DNA from: Streptomyces lacrimifluminis
Lineage (GTDB): Bacteria; Actinomycetota; Actinomycetes; Streptomycetales; Streptomycetaceae
Assembly: GCF_014646095.1 (NCBI RefSeq)
Contig: NZ_BMMU01000024.1
Location: forward strand, 62,001-126,000
Reading direction: 5' to 3'
DNA length: 64,000 bases
Shown: one piece after another, positions 50,792 to 59,140 of the stretch
How the letters are laid out: each line of letters opens with the position of its first letter
Position numbering within the stretch: position 1 is the stretch's first letter
Notes under the pieces: generated by a model
Databases searched by the model: none
Seen by the model: the letters and a program-made list of their open reading frames with translations, nothing else
What the model was told of the DNA's origin: nothing
Made by a program: the position numbers and the translations under genes

Positions 50792-51916
50792 CTACACGTA
50801 CCGCTCCAGAATCGACGACTCCGCCAGCCGCGACAGCCCTTCCCGGACGCTGCGTGCCCTCGCCTCGCCCACCCCGTCCACCGTCTGGAGGTCGTCGACG
50901 CTCGCCGCCAGCAGCTTCTGGAGGCCGCCGAAGTGCTCCACCAGGCGGTCGATGATCGCGCCGGGCAGGCGCGGCACCTTCGCCAGGAGGCGGAAGCCGC
51001 GGGGGGAGACCGCCGAGTCGAGCGTCTCGGGTGAACCCGTGTAGCCCAGGGCCTTGGCCACTGTGGAGAGTTCGAGCAGCTCGGCGTGGCTGAGCGCGTC
51101 GAGTTCACCGAGCGCCTCGTCGACCGTGCGGGAGCGCTTGGCGGTCGGCTCGGGGACGTAGTCCCGGACCACCAGCTCGCGCTCCGGCTCCACGCCCGCG
51201 ATCAATTCCTCCAGCTGGAGGGCCAGAAGCCGCCCGTCGGTGCCCAACTCGAGCACGTACCCGGCGATTTCCATCGCGATGAGGCGGACCATCTCCAGGC
51301 GCTGCACCACCGCGGAGACGTCCCGGACCGTCACCAGGTCCTCGATCTCCAGCGCGGACAGCGTGCCCGCGACCTCGTCGAGGCGGAGCTTGTAGCGCTC
51401 CAGGGTCGCCAGGGCCTGGTTCGCGCGGGACAGGATAGCGGCCGAGTCCTCCAGGACACGGCGCTGGCCGTCCACGTACAGCGCGATGAGTCTCATGGAC
51501 TGGGAGACCGAGATGACGGAGTAACCCACCTGCTTCGACACGCGGTCGGCGGTGCGGTGCCGGGTGCCCGTCTCCTCGGTGGGGATGTTCGGGTCGGGGA
51601 CCAGCTGGACGCCGGCCCGCAGGATCTTGGACAGGTCCGAGGAGACCACGATGCCGCCGTCGAGCTTGCACAGCTCGCGCAGGCGCGTCGCCGAGAACTC
51701 GACGTCCAGGACGAAACCGCCCGTGCACATCGCCTCGACGGTCTTGTCGGAGCCGAGAACGATGAGTCCGCCGGTGTTGCCGCGGAGAATCCGTTCAAGC
51801 CCGTCGCGCAGCGCCGTGCCGGGTGCCACGGCGCTCAGTGAGGCGCGCATCAGGCCATCGGCACCGGAGCTCCCACCGTACTTTCCTGGAGCTGCTGCCC
51901 GGTCGTTGGCTGCCAC
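50792..51916 (-). CDS. disA: DNA integrity scanning diadenylate cyclase
   Basis: DisA makes cyclic di-AMP from two ATP and scans DNA for branched structures. The 374-residue protein has the DAC domain with LDGGIVVSSDL (D86) and GTRHRTADR (residues 117-125), a helical linker, and a C-terminal helix-hairpin-helix domain (VDGVGEARARSVREGL). The usual DGA motif reads DGG here. GTG 51916 follows GGAGGAG at six bases and gives the length I remember for the Streptomyces enzyme. It lies 81 bp after radA on the same strand, the conserved radA-disA order. Confidence 0.97.
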   Translation of the reverse strand: MAANDRAAAPGKYGGSSGADGLMRASLSAVAPGTALRDGLERILRGNTGGLIVLGSDKTVEAMCTGGFVLDVEFSATRLRELCKLDGGIVVSSDLSKILRAGVQLVPDPNIPTEETGTRHRTADRVSKQVGYSVISVSQSMRLIALYVDGQRRVLEDSAAILSRANQALATLERYKLRLDEVAGTLSALEIEDLVTVRDVSAVVQRLEMVRLIAMEIAGYVLELGTDGRLLALQLEELIAGVEPERELVVRDYVPEPTAKRSRTVDEALGELDALSHAELLELSTVAKALGYTGSPETLDSAVSPRGFRLLAKVPRLPGAIIDRLVEHFGGLQKLLAASVDDLQTVDGVGEARARSVREGLSRLAESSILERYV

Positions 51917-51997
51917 TGCACTCCTCCGGTCGCAGGTTCTGAGGCGCTCCCGTTTCGCACACGTTGTTCGTACGGACGGGCGAGACCTGCGCAAAGT

Positions 51998-53407
51998 CTA
52001 CCGGCGGTCCTCGTCGTCCCGTGGGGCCTCTCGCCTACGCGACCTCGGAAGCACCCGGAGCGCCTCTCCCATGTCGGCGACTTCGATGACCTTCATACCG
52101 GCGGGGATCTTGCCGGGGTCCGAGGGAACGAGGGCGTGGGTGAAGCCCAGACGGTGGGCTTCGGACAGTCTGCGCTGGACGCCCGTCACCCGTCTGACCT
52201 CGCCCGCGAGGCCCACTTCGCCGATCGCGACCAGGTTCTTGGGCAGCGGGGTGTCGCTCGCGGCGGAGGCCAGCGCGAGGGCGATCGCGAGGTCCGCGGC
52301 CGGCTCGGAGAGCTTCACCCCGCCGACCGTCGCCGAATAGATGTCCCGCTTTCCGAGTGCGCTGATCCTGCCCCGTTGTTCGAGAACCGCGAGCATCATC
52401 GAGACCCGGGACGTCTCGAGCCCCGACGTCGTACGCCTGGGGGAGGGGATCTGGGAGTCGACGGTGAGCGCCTGGACCTCCGCTACGAGCGGGCGGCGGC
52501 CCTCCAGGGTGACGGTCAGGCAGGTGCCCGGCACCGGCTCGGCGCGCCGGGTCAGGAACAGGCCGCTCGGGTCGGCGAGGCCCGTGATGCCCTCGTCGTG
52601 CAGTTCGAAGCAGCCGACCTCGTCCGTGGTGCCGTAACGGTTCTTGACGCCCCGGACGAGACGGAGGCGGGCGTGCCGGTCGCCCTCGAAGGACAGGACC
52701 ACGTCCACCAGGTGTTCCAGGAGACGCGGGCCGGCGATCGCGCCGTCCTTGGTGACATGGCCCACCAGGAGTGTCGACATGCCGCGCTCCTTGGACGCGC
52801 GGATCAGCGCCCCCGCGACCTCGCGGACCTGGGCCATGCCGCCCGGCGCGCCGTCGATCTCCGGCGAGGCCACCGTCTGGACGGAGTCGAGGATCAGGAG
52901 GGACGGTTTCACGGCGTCCAGGTGGCCAAGGACGGCCGACAGGTCCGTCTCCGCGGCCAGGTACAGGTGGTCGTCGATCGCCTTGATGCGGTCGGCGCGC
53001 AGCCGGACCTGGCTCGCGGACTCCTCACCCGTGATGTAGAGGGTGCGGTGCTCGTCGCTCGCCGACTTCGCCGCGACGTCCAGGAGAAGCGTCGACTTGC
53101 CGACGCCCGGCTCACCGGCCACCAGCACCACGGCACCAGGGACCAGCCCGCCGCCGAGTACGCGGTCCAGTTCGGGCACGCCGGTGCTGCGGGCGGTGGC
53201 CTGACGGACGTCGACCTCGCCGATGGGGACCGCGGAGGTGGTGACCCGGCCCGGTGCCGTCGTACGGACCGCGGGCACGCCGTACTCCTCGACCGTGCCC
53301 CACGCCTGGCATTCGGAGCAGCGGCCGAGCCACTTGGCCGTCTGCCAGCCGCACTCGGTGCAGCGGTAGGACGGACGGTCCTTAGCGGTCTTCGTACGGG
53401 CAGCCAT
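51998..53407 (-). CDS. radA: DNA repair protein RadA (Sms)
   Basis: RadA is a RecA-like branch-migration helicase. The 469-residue protein has a zinc finger with C16, C19, C30 and C33 (YRCTECGWQ and GRCSEC), Walker A GEPGVGKST near residue 98, the KNRYG motif (VKNRYGTTDEVG) and the Lon-like C-terminal domain. The ATG at 53407 lacks a ribosome site; TACGGT ends seven bases upstream (53415-53420), a leaderless layout. It is transcribed ahead of disA. In Bacillus RadA and DisA interact, so shared expression is functionally sensible. Confidence 0.96.
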   Translation of the reverse strand: MAARTKTAKDRPSYRCTECGWQTAKWLGRCSECQAWGTVEEYGVPAVRTTAPGRVTTSAVPIGEVDVRQATARSTGVPELDRVLGGGLVPGAVVLVAGEPGVGKSTLLLDVAAKSASDEHRTLYITGEESASQVRLRADRIKAIDDHLYLAAETDLSAVLGHLDAVKPSLLILDSVQTVASPEIDGAPGGMAQVREVAGALIRASKERGMSTLLVGHVTKDGAIAGPRLLEHLVDVVLSFEGDRHARLRLVRGVKNRYGTTDEVGCFELHDEGITGLADPSGLFLTRRAEPVPGTCLTVTLEGRRPLVAEVQALTVDSQIPSPRRTTSGLETSRVSMMLAVLEQRGRISALGKRDIYSATVGGVKLSEPAADLAIALALASAASDTPLPKNLVAIGEVGLAGEVRRVTGVQRRLSEAHRLGFTHALVPSDPGKIPAGMKVIEVADMGEALRVLPRSRRREAPRDDEDRR

Positions 53408-53602
53408 GAGACGAACCGTAGCCGGGACCACTGACAGCGCCGTCGCCGACGGGTGCCGGAAGCCGCACTCCCCGCGCGAATCGGCCACGTCAGGGCGGGA
53501 ACAGGCCATCGAATCCGGGGTTCCTGTCCCCTATTGAGGGATCGTTTCACCCGTACGGATTAAATGTGCTCAAGGTAGGAGAAGGGGTCGTCGTAAGGCG
53601 CC

Positions 53603-53608
53603 TACGGT
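53603..53608 (+). promoter_or_regulatory. TACGGT -10-like box, leaderless layout
   Basis: TACGGT ends seven bases before GTG 53616 of the BACON-domain gene; there is no well-placed Shine-Dalgarno sequence. Confidence 0.45.
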
Positions 53609-53615
53609 CGCACGG

Positions 53616-55412
53616 GTGATGAGCAGTAGTCCGGACACCCCGACCCGCAGCACCGGCACACACCGGGCGCACCGTGAGGCGCGCGACCGGGCGGCGGGAC
53701 GCACGCTGGTCCAGCGCCCGCCCGCGCGCTACGAGCCGTATCTGGACGGCCTGTTCACCTACTGCCTGTCCGTCCTGTGCGACCACGACTCGGCCACCGC
53801 CGCCCTCGGCGACGTCCTCGCGCTCGCCGAGCGCCGCAGCCCGCGCGGTCCGGAGTCCGCCGGTGACCGCAGGGCCTGGCTGTACGCGCTGGCCCGCTGG
53901 GCCTGTCTGCGCAAGCTGGCCGAGGCCAAGCAGACCCGTCGGAGCACCCACGCGGCGGGCCGGCGCGGCAAGCGGCAGGCATCCGCCGCCCCCGCGCCCC
54001 AGGCCGCCCCCGACTCCGTCGCCCCCGTCTCCGCGGAGGCCCAGGAAGCGCACCGCCGTGAACTGGCCCAGCTCGCCTGGCCGGAGGCCGCCGGCACCAC
54101 CCCCGAACAGCGCGAGGCACTCGAACTCGCCGTGCGCCACAAGCTCGCCGCCCACGAGGTCGCCGCCGTACTCGGCCTGGACCCCGTCGCCGCGAGCGAG
54201 CTGCTCGCCTCCGCCGCCTGTGAGGTCGAACGCACCCGCGCGGCCCTGGCCGTCGTCGAGACGGGCGCCTGCCCGAGCGTCTCCCGCCTCACCGGCGACC
54301 ATCAGCTGGTGCTCAGCACGGCGCTGCGCCGCGAACTGGTCCGGCATGTCGACGACTGCCCGCGGTGCCGCCGTACGGCCGAGCGGGCCGTTCCCGGCTC
54401 CTGGCCCGGCACCAGCGTCACGCCCGCCGAACTGCCCGTCCTGGAGGCGCCCCGCGCGGCCCTCCATGTCGCCATGGCACACCTCCCGCGCGCGCGGGGC
54501 GCCGCCGCTCCGCGCTTCGACCGGCGCGGCTTCCCGATGGATCCCAAGGACCGCGCGGCCCGCAGGGACCGGCTGCGCGCGCGTGCCGTCACGACCACGG
54601 TCGTCGCCACCGTGGTCGCCGCCCCCGTGCTCGCCCTGTGGGCGGCCTACCGCGGGGCGCCGGCCGCCGGCGAGGGCGGCCCGGGAGACACATCGGCCAC
54701 CGCGAGCGAGGCGCAGCGCCACGACCTCCTCGACGGCGGGGCGGCGGGCGGCGGCTACCGGAACGCGGGCAACGCCGGCAATGCGGGCACCGGCGCCGAC
54801 AACGGCCTCGTCAGGAAGGACCACGGCTCACCGGACGTCTCGGTGGAGGTCGTCAGCGCGGTCCCCGGCGCGAAGGAGAGCCCGGGCCTGCTCACCGTGG
54901 AGGCGTCCAGCGACGGCGACACGACCCTCATCACCCTCACCGCGTCCGGGCACACACCGGTGCGCTGGACGGCGTCCACCGGGGCGTCCTGGCTGTATCC
55001 GAGCCGGTCGTCGGGAACGCTGCGGCCCGGTGAGTCGTCCACGATCAAGGTGTACGTCGACCCGCTGCGCGAGCCGGCCGGTCACTGGAGCGCGCGGGTG
55101 TCGATCGCACCGGCGTCCGCCGTCGTCTCCATCGAGGGGTACGGCACCGCGCCCACACCCCCGGACCCGACCCCGGTGCACCCGCCGGCCCCCGGCCCGC
55201 CCCGCCCGAGCACCCCGCCCCCGGACCCGGACCCGACGACCTCCGCGCCCGCGACCCCGCCCCCGAGCGACCCCCCACCGTCCTCGTCACCGGACCCGGA
55301 GCCCACGCCGACCCCCACACCGACGGCCTCGGTGACCTCGACCCCGGCCGACCCCGGAGGCTCGTCGCCGCCCGTCGAAAGCGGCACCCCGAGCCCCGTG
55401 ACGGCCTCCTGA
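53616..55412 (+). CDS. Sigma-like / zinc-finger anti-sigma-like / TM / BACON domain fusion protein
   Basis: The 598-residue protein appears to fuse parts that are normally separate. Residues 41-105 resemble ECF region 2 (YLDGLFTYCLSVLCDHDSA and WLYALARWACLRKL), and 163-212 resemble region 4 (TPEQREALELAVRHKLAAHEVAAVLGL). Residues 219-251 carry a ZAS-like motif, C219 and then H244-x3-C248-x2-C251. A transmembrane helix lies at about 325-345. A BACON-like beta domain (about 405-510, with WTASTGASWLYPSRSSGTLRPGES) follows outside the membrane, then an 80-residue Pro-rich tail. DNA-binding residues of the sigma-like part look weakly conserved, so it may sense rather than transcribe. Confidence 0.75.
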   Translation: MMSSSPDTPTRSTGTHRAHREARDRAAGRTLVQRPPARYEPYLDGLFTYCLSVLCDHDSATAALGDVLALAERRSPRGPESAGDRRAWLYALARWACLRKLAEAKQTRRSTHAAGRRGKRQASAAPAPQAAPDSVAPVSAEAQEAHRRELAQLAWPEAAGTTPEQREALELAVRHKLAAHEVAAVLGLDPVAASELLASAACEVERTRAALAVVETGACPSVSRLTGDHQLVLSTALRRELVRHVDDCPRCRRTAERAVPGSWPGTSVTPAELPVLEAPRAALHVAMAHLPRARGAAAPRFDRRGFPMDPKDRAARRDRLRARAVTTTVVATVVAAPVLALWAAYRGAPAAGEGGPGDTSATASEAQRHDLLDGGAAGGGYRNAGNAGNAGTGADNGLVRKDHGSPDVSVEVVSAVPGAKESPGLLTVEASSDGDTTLITLTASGHTPVRWTASTGASWLYPSRSSGTLRPGESSTIKVYVDPLREPAGHWSARVSIAPASAVVSIEGYGTAPTPPDPTPVHPPAPGPPRPSTPPPDPDPTTSAPATPPPSDPPPSSSPDPEPTPTPTPTASVTSTPADPGGSSPPVESGTPSPVTAS

Positions 55413-55422
55413 TCCCGCGGCG

Positions 55423-56289
55423 TCAGTGAACGGGATCCGCCGGATGCGGAGCCAGTAGCGGCAACTGCGAGGCCAGCCGCTCCTCACAGAGCTCGACCAG
55501 CCGGTCGTACCCCGCCTTGCCCATCAGCTCGACCAGCTCCGGCCGGTACGAGACGTACACCGGGTCGCCCGCGCCGTGCGCCGAGGTCGCCGACGTGCAC
55601 CACCAGTGCAGGTCGTGGCCGCCGGGACCCCAGCCGCGCCGGTCGTACTCACCGATCGACACCTGGAGCACGCGCGTGTCGTCGGGCCGGTCGATCCAGT
55701 CGTACGTCCGCCGCACCGGAAGCTGCCAGCACACGTCCGGCTTGGTCTCCAGCGGCTCCAGGCCCTCCCGCAGCGCCAGGATGTGCAGCGAGCAGCCGGC
55801 GCCGCCCGCGAACCCGGGCCGGTTCTGAAAGACGCACGACCCCTGGTACGGCCGGGTCTGCCGCGAGCCCTCCTCGTCCTCGGAGGTCCAGCCGGACTCG
55901 GTGCCGATGGCGTGGTGCTGCCAGATGTCGGGCGTGAGCCGTGCCACATGTCCGGCGACGCGCTTCTCGTCGTCCTCGTCGGAGAAATGGGCACCCAGCG
56001 AGCAGCAGCCGTCGTCCGCGCGGCCGGCCTGAATGCCCTGGCAGCCGCTTCCGAAGACGCAGTTCCAGCGAGAGGTCAGCCAGGTCAGATCACAGCGGAA
56101 GACCTGCTCGTCGTCCGCCGGATCGGGGAACTCCACCCACGCGCGCGCGAAGTCGAGCCCCTTCTCGTCGCTCACCACCACCGTCTTCGGAGGTTTCGAG
56201 GATCTCGGCGACTTCGCGGACTTCGCAGACTTCACGGGGAGGGCTTCCGCTGCCGACTTGTCGGCCTTTGCCTTTTTCGTCTTGGGCAC
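55423..56289 (-). CDS. Cys-rich conserved protein, possibly YkgJ/DUF3109-like
   Basis: The 288-residue product starts with a Lys/Ala/Ser-rich tail (repeated K-S-A-K units) and then a compact domain with many cysteines: FRCDLTWL, WNCVFGSGCQGI, DDGCCSLGAHF, GSCVFQNR, GAGCSLHILA and DVCWQLP. The spacing suggests a zinc or iron-sulfur cluster site of the kind seen in YkgJ-like proteins, but I cannot confirm the family. GTG 56289 has TACCCT six bases upstream (56296-56301), a leaderless layout. Its stop is 10 bp from the end of the convergent BACON gene. Confidence 0.72.
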   Translation of the reverse strand: MPKTKKAKADKSAAEALPVKSAKSAKSPRSSKPPKTVVVSDEKGLDFARAWVEFPDPADDEQVFRCDLTWLTSRWNCVFGSGCQGIQAGRADDGCCSLGAHFSDEDDEKRVAGHVARLTPDIWQHHAIGTESGWTSEDEEGSRQTRPYQGSCVFQNRPGFAGGAGCSLHILALREGLEPLETKPDVCWQLPVRRTYDWIDRPDDTRVLQVSIGEYDRRGWGPGGHDLHWWCTSATSAHGAGDPVYVSYRPELVELMGKAGYDRLVELCEERLASQLPLLAPHPADPVH

Positions 56290-56359
56290 GCGTCCAGGGT
56301 AAGTCGCCCGGAGCCCCTTCCGGCACCGCTCCGGCGACGGATGCGGGCGCGGCTGGCAG

Positions 56360-56365
56360 TAGCGT
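56360..56365 (+). promoter_or_regulatory. TAGCGT -10-like box, leaderless layout
   Basis: TAGCGT ends seven bases before the ppx ATG at 56373, with no ribosome binding site between. Confidence 0.45.
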
Positions 56366-56372
56366 TCCGTCC

Positions 56373-57317
56373 ATGAGACTCGGTGTCCTCGACGTGGGAT
56401 CGAACACGGTGCATCTGCTGGTGGTGGACGCGCACCCCGGCGCACGCCCCCTGCCCGCGCATTCGCACAAGGTCGAGCTGCGGCTCGCCCAACTCCTCGA
56501 CGACGCCGGAGCCATCGGCCCCGAAGGGGTCGACAAACTCGTCGCCGTCATCCAGGACGCGCTCCAGGCCGCCGAGGACAAGGGCGTCGTGGACCTGCTG
56601 CCGTTCGCCACCTCAGCCGTGCGCGAGGCCACCAACGCCGACGACGTCCTCGCGCGCGTGCAGGCCGAGACAGGCGTCGAGCTCCAGGTCCTGACCGGCT
56701 CCGAGGAGGCCCGGCTCACCTTCCTCGCCGCCCGCCGCTGGTTCGGCTGGTCGGCAGGCAAGCTCCTCGTCCTCGACATCGGCGGCGGCTCACTGGAGAT
56801 CGCCTACGGCATCGACGAAGAGCCCGACACCGCCGTCTCCCTCCCGCTCGGCGCCGGCCGTCTGACCGCGGGCTGGCTCCCCGGCGACCCGCCCGACCCC
56901 GCGGACATCAAGTCCCTGCGCCGCCATGTACGGGCCCAGATCGCCCGTACGGTGGGCGAGTTCAGCCGCTTCGGCGCCCCCGACCACGTCGTCGCCACGT
57001 CGAAGACGTTCAAGCAGCTCGCCCGCCTTGCCGGGGCGGCCCGCTCCACGGACGGTCTCTACGTCCAGCGCGAACTGAGGCGCGAGTCCCTGCAGGCACT
57101 GGTCCCCGAACTCGCCTCCATGACGACTGCGGAACGAGCGGCCCTCCCCGGAGTCTCGGAAGGCCGGGCCAACCAGCTTGTCGCGGGCGCCATGGTGGCC
57201 GAGGCGGCGATGGACCTCTTCGCCGTGAAAACCCTGGAGGTCTGCCCCTGGGCCCTCCGAGAAGGCGTCATCCTCCGCCGCCTGGACCACATGGGCACCC
57301 ACATGGGCACGGAGTAG
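56373..57317 (+). CDS. ppx: Exopolyphosphatase / pppGpp phosphohydrolase family protein
   Basis: The 314-residue protein is of the short actinobacterial Ppx/GppA type (ASKHA fold). It has the phosphate-1 loop LGVLDVGSNTVHLLVVD, ATSAVREATNADDV, VLTGSEEARLTFLAARRW, the phosphate-2 loop LVLDIGGGSLEIAYG and LPLGAGRLTAGWL. It lacks the C-terminal HD-like extension of longer Ppx proteins. It could act on polyphosphate or pppGpp; sequence alone does not decide. A copy of the dispersed repeat follows its stop. Confidence 0.92.
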   Translation: MRLGVLDVGSNTVHLLVVDAHPGARPLPAHSHKVELRLAQLLDDAGAIGPEGVDKLVAVIQDALQAAEDKGVVDLLPFATSAVREATNADDVLARVQAETGVELQVLTGSEEARLTFLAARRWFGWSAGKLLVLDIGGGSLEIAYGIDEEPDTAVSLPLGAGRLTAGWLPGDPPDPADIKSLRRHVRAQIARTVGEFSRFGAPDHVVATSKTFKQLARLAGAARSTDGLYVQRELRRESLQALVPELASMTTAERAALPGVSEGRANQLVAGAMVAEAAMDLFAVKTLEVCPWALREGVILRRLDHMGTHMGTE

Positions 57318-57352
57318 ACGAACTCCGGCACTTCTCGACCGACCTGGACGGC

Positions 57353-57431
57353 ACCCACCTAGGGGCGCGAGGCTGTGACATGTGCGGCTCCGCCGCGTGG
57401 GCGCGACAGGCCACCCACTGCCCGCACCCGC
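57353..57431 (+). repeat. Intergenic dispersed repeat, copy 2 of 3
   Basis: The core starting at 57361 differs from copy 3 at one position (GCGA for GCGG) and from copy 1 at two. It keeps the hairpin GCGGC-TCC-GCCGC. It lies 43 bp after the ppx stop codon. Confidence 0.88.
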
Positions 57432-57491
57432 CCGATAACCGAACCCCAACGGCGATTAGGCACCCCACCGCCGGTCAACCAACGCACCCCG

Positions 57492-57497
57492 TACCCT
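57492..57497 (+). promoter_or_regulatory. TACCCT -10-like box, leaderless layout
   Basis: TACCCT ends seven bases before GTG 57505, with no Shine-Dalgarno sequence in between. Confidence 0.5.
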
Positions 57498-57504
57498 GTC
57501 TCCC

Positions 57505-58344
57505 GTGGCAGAACCAGTCGTACGCATTCCGGATGCGAAGGTCGCGCTGTCCACAGCCTCCGTGTACCCGGAGTCGACGGCGACGGCCTTCGAGATCGCC
57601 GCGCGTCTCGGCTACGACGGCGTCGAGGTCATGGTCTGGACGGACCCCGTCAGCCAGGACATCGAAGCCCTGCGCAGACTGAGCGACTACCACCGGATCC
57701 CCATCCTCGCCGTCCACGCCCCCTGCCTCCTCATCACCCAGCGCGTCTGGTCCACGGACCCCTGGACCAAGCTCCAGCGCGCCCAGGCGGCAGCCGAGAA
57801 GCTCGGCGCGACGACCGTCGTCGTCCATCCCCCCTTCCGCTGGCAGCGCCAGTACGCGCGTGACTTCGTCACCGGTATCTGGCGCATGGCCGACGAGACG
57901 GACGTCCGGTTCGGCGTCGAGAACATGTACCCGTGGCGCTACCGCGACCGCGAGATGCTCGCGTACGCCCCCGACTGGGACGTCACGAAGGAGGACTACC
58001 GGCACTTCACGATCGACCTCAGCCACACCGCGACGGCCCGCAGTGACGCCCTGGAGATGGTCGACGTGATGGGCGACCGCCTCGGCCACGTCCACCTCGC
58101 CGACGGCAACGGCTCCAACAAGGACGAGCACCTGGTCCCGGGCCGCGGTACGCAGCCCTGCGCCGAGCTGCTCGAACGGCTCGCGGTCACCGGTTTCGAC
58201 GGCCATGTCGTCATCGAGGTGAACACGCGCCGCGCGATGTCCGGTGTCGAGCGCGAGGCCGACCTCGCCGAGGCGCTCGCCTTCACCCGCCTCCACCTGG
58301 CCTCGTCGGTCAGGGCTGTCCCCGGCGGGGGACCGCGCCCATGA
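57505..58344 (+). CDS. Sugar phosphate isomerase/epimerase (AP2Ec TIM barrel)
   Basis: The 279-residue protein matches the xylose isomerase-like TIM barrel superfamily: KVALSTASVYPESTATAFEIAARLGYDGVEVMVW at the first strand, ILAVHAPCLL, TVVVHPPFRWQRQYA, FGVENMYPW, and metal-ligand-like DLSHTATA, HVHLADGNG and VVIEVNT. The substrate is unknown; members include isomerases, epimerases and endonuclease IV-like proteins. Its TGA overlaps the start of the TetR gene (ATGA), implying coexpression. Confidence 0.88.
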   Translation: MAEPVVRIPDAKVALSTASVYPESTATAFEIAARLGYDGVEVMVWTDPVSQDIEALRRLSDYHRIPILAVHAPCLLITQRVWSTDPWTKLQRAQAAAEKLGATTVVVHPPFRWQRQYARDFVTGIWRMADETDVRFGVENMYPWRYRDREMLAYAPDWDVTKEDYRHFTIDLSHTATARSDALEMVDVMGDRLGHVHLADGNGSNKDEHLVPGRGTQPCAELLERLAVTGFDGHVVIEVNTRRAMSGVEREADLAEALAFTRLHLASSVRAVPGGGPRP

Positions 58345-58958
58345 CCAGCGCCGCCCCGCGCCGCCGGGGACGCCCGTCCCGTACGGACTCCGCGGACGCC
58401 CCCGCCGCCCGCGACCGCATCCTGGCGGCGGCCCGCGAGGAGTTCGCCGAGCGGGGGTACGACAAGACCTCCGTACGCGGCATCGCCAAGGCCGCGGAGG
58501 TGGACCCGGCACTGGTTCACCACTACTTCGGTACCAAGGAGCAGGTCTTCGAGGCGTCCATCGCGGGCGCCATGGGGCCCCTCCTGGAGGCGCCCGGCTC
58601 GATCGTCGAAGGCCCGCTCGACGACGTCGGCGAACGGCTCGCCCGCTTCTTCTTCGGCATCTGGGAGACCCCGGCGACACGCAAGGCGCTGCTCGCGATC
58701 GTCCGCTCCGCCATGAACAACGAGGCCGCGGCCGGAGTCTTCCGCCGCATCGTCTCCACCCAGGTGCTCCGCCGCATCGCTGGCCGGCTGGACCTCCCGG
58801 ACGCCGAACTGCGCGCCGAACTGGCCGCCGCCCAGCTCGTGGGCATCGTGATGCTGCGCTACGTCATCAAGGTGGAGCCATTGGCCTCGGCGGACCCGGA
58901 GCAGATCATCGGGAGGGTGGCCCCCGTCATCCAGGCCCATCTGGCCGGGCCCCAGTAG
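58341..58958 (+). CDS. TetR family regulator coupled to the isomerase gene
   Basis: The 205-residue protein has a TetR DNA-binding domain (RDRILAAAREEFAERGYDKTSVRGIAKAAEVDPALVHHYFGTKEQVF) and a C-terminal domain of the TetR_C type with MNNEAAAGVFRRIVSTQVL. It is translationally coupled to the isomerase gene and upstream of ilvD. Its TAG stop codon lies at the very beginning of the third copy of the dispersed intergenic repeat, so the repeat supplies part of the stop. Confidence 0.92.
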   Translation: MTSAAPRRRGRPSRTDSADAPAARDRILAAAREEFAERGYDKTSVRGIAKAAEVDPALVHHYFGTKEQVFEASIAGAMGPLLEAPGSIVEGPLDDVGERLARFFFGIWETPATRKALLAIVRSAMNNEAAAGVFRRIVSTQVLRRIAGRLDLPDAELRAELAAAQLVGIVMLRYVIKVEPLASADPEQIIGRVAPVIQAHLAGPQ

Positions 58959-59027
58959 GGGCGCGGGGCTGTGACATGTGCGGCTCCGCCGCGTGGGCGC
59001 GACCGGCCCCCACCGGACCCGCACCCG
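58957..59027 (+). repeat. Intergenic dispersed repeat, copy 3 of 3
   Basis: The core begins at 58957, overlapping the TAG stop (58956-58958) of the TetR gene. Over about 47 bases it matches copies 1 and 2 with one difference each. The hairpin GCGGC-TCC-GCCGC is retained. Confidence 0.9.
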
Positions 59028-59140
59028 ACAACCGAGGCCCGAGACACCCATCCCGCATTCCGGACCGAACGTCCAAACCCTGGATAACCGGCGTACCCTC
59101 GACGGAGTCAATACTCTCCGAAGGAGCGAGGCGAGCGACG

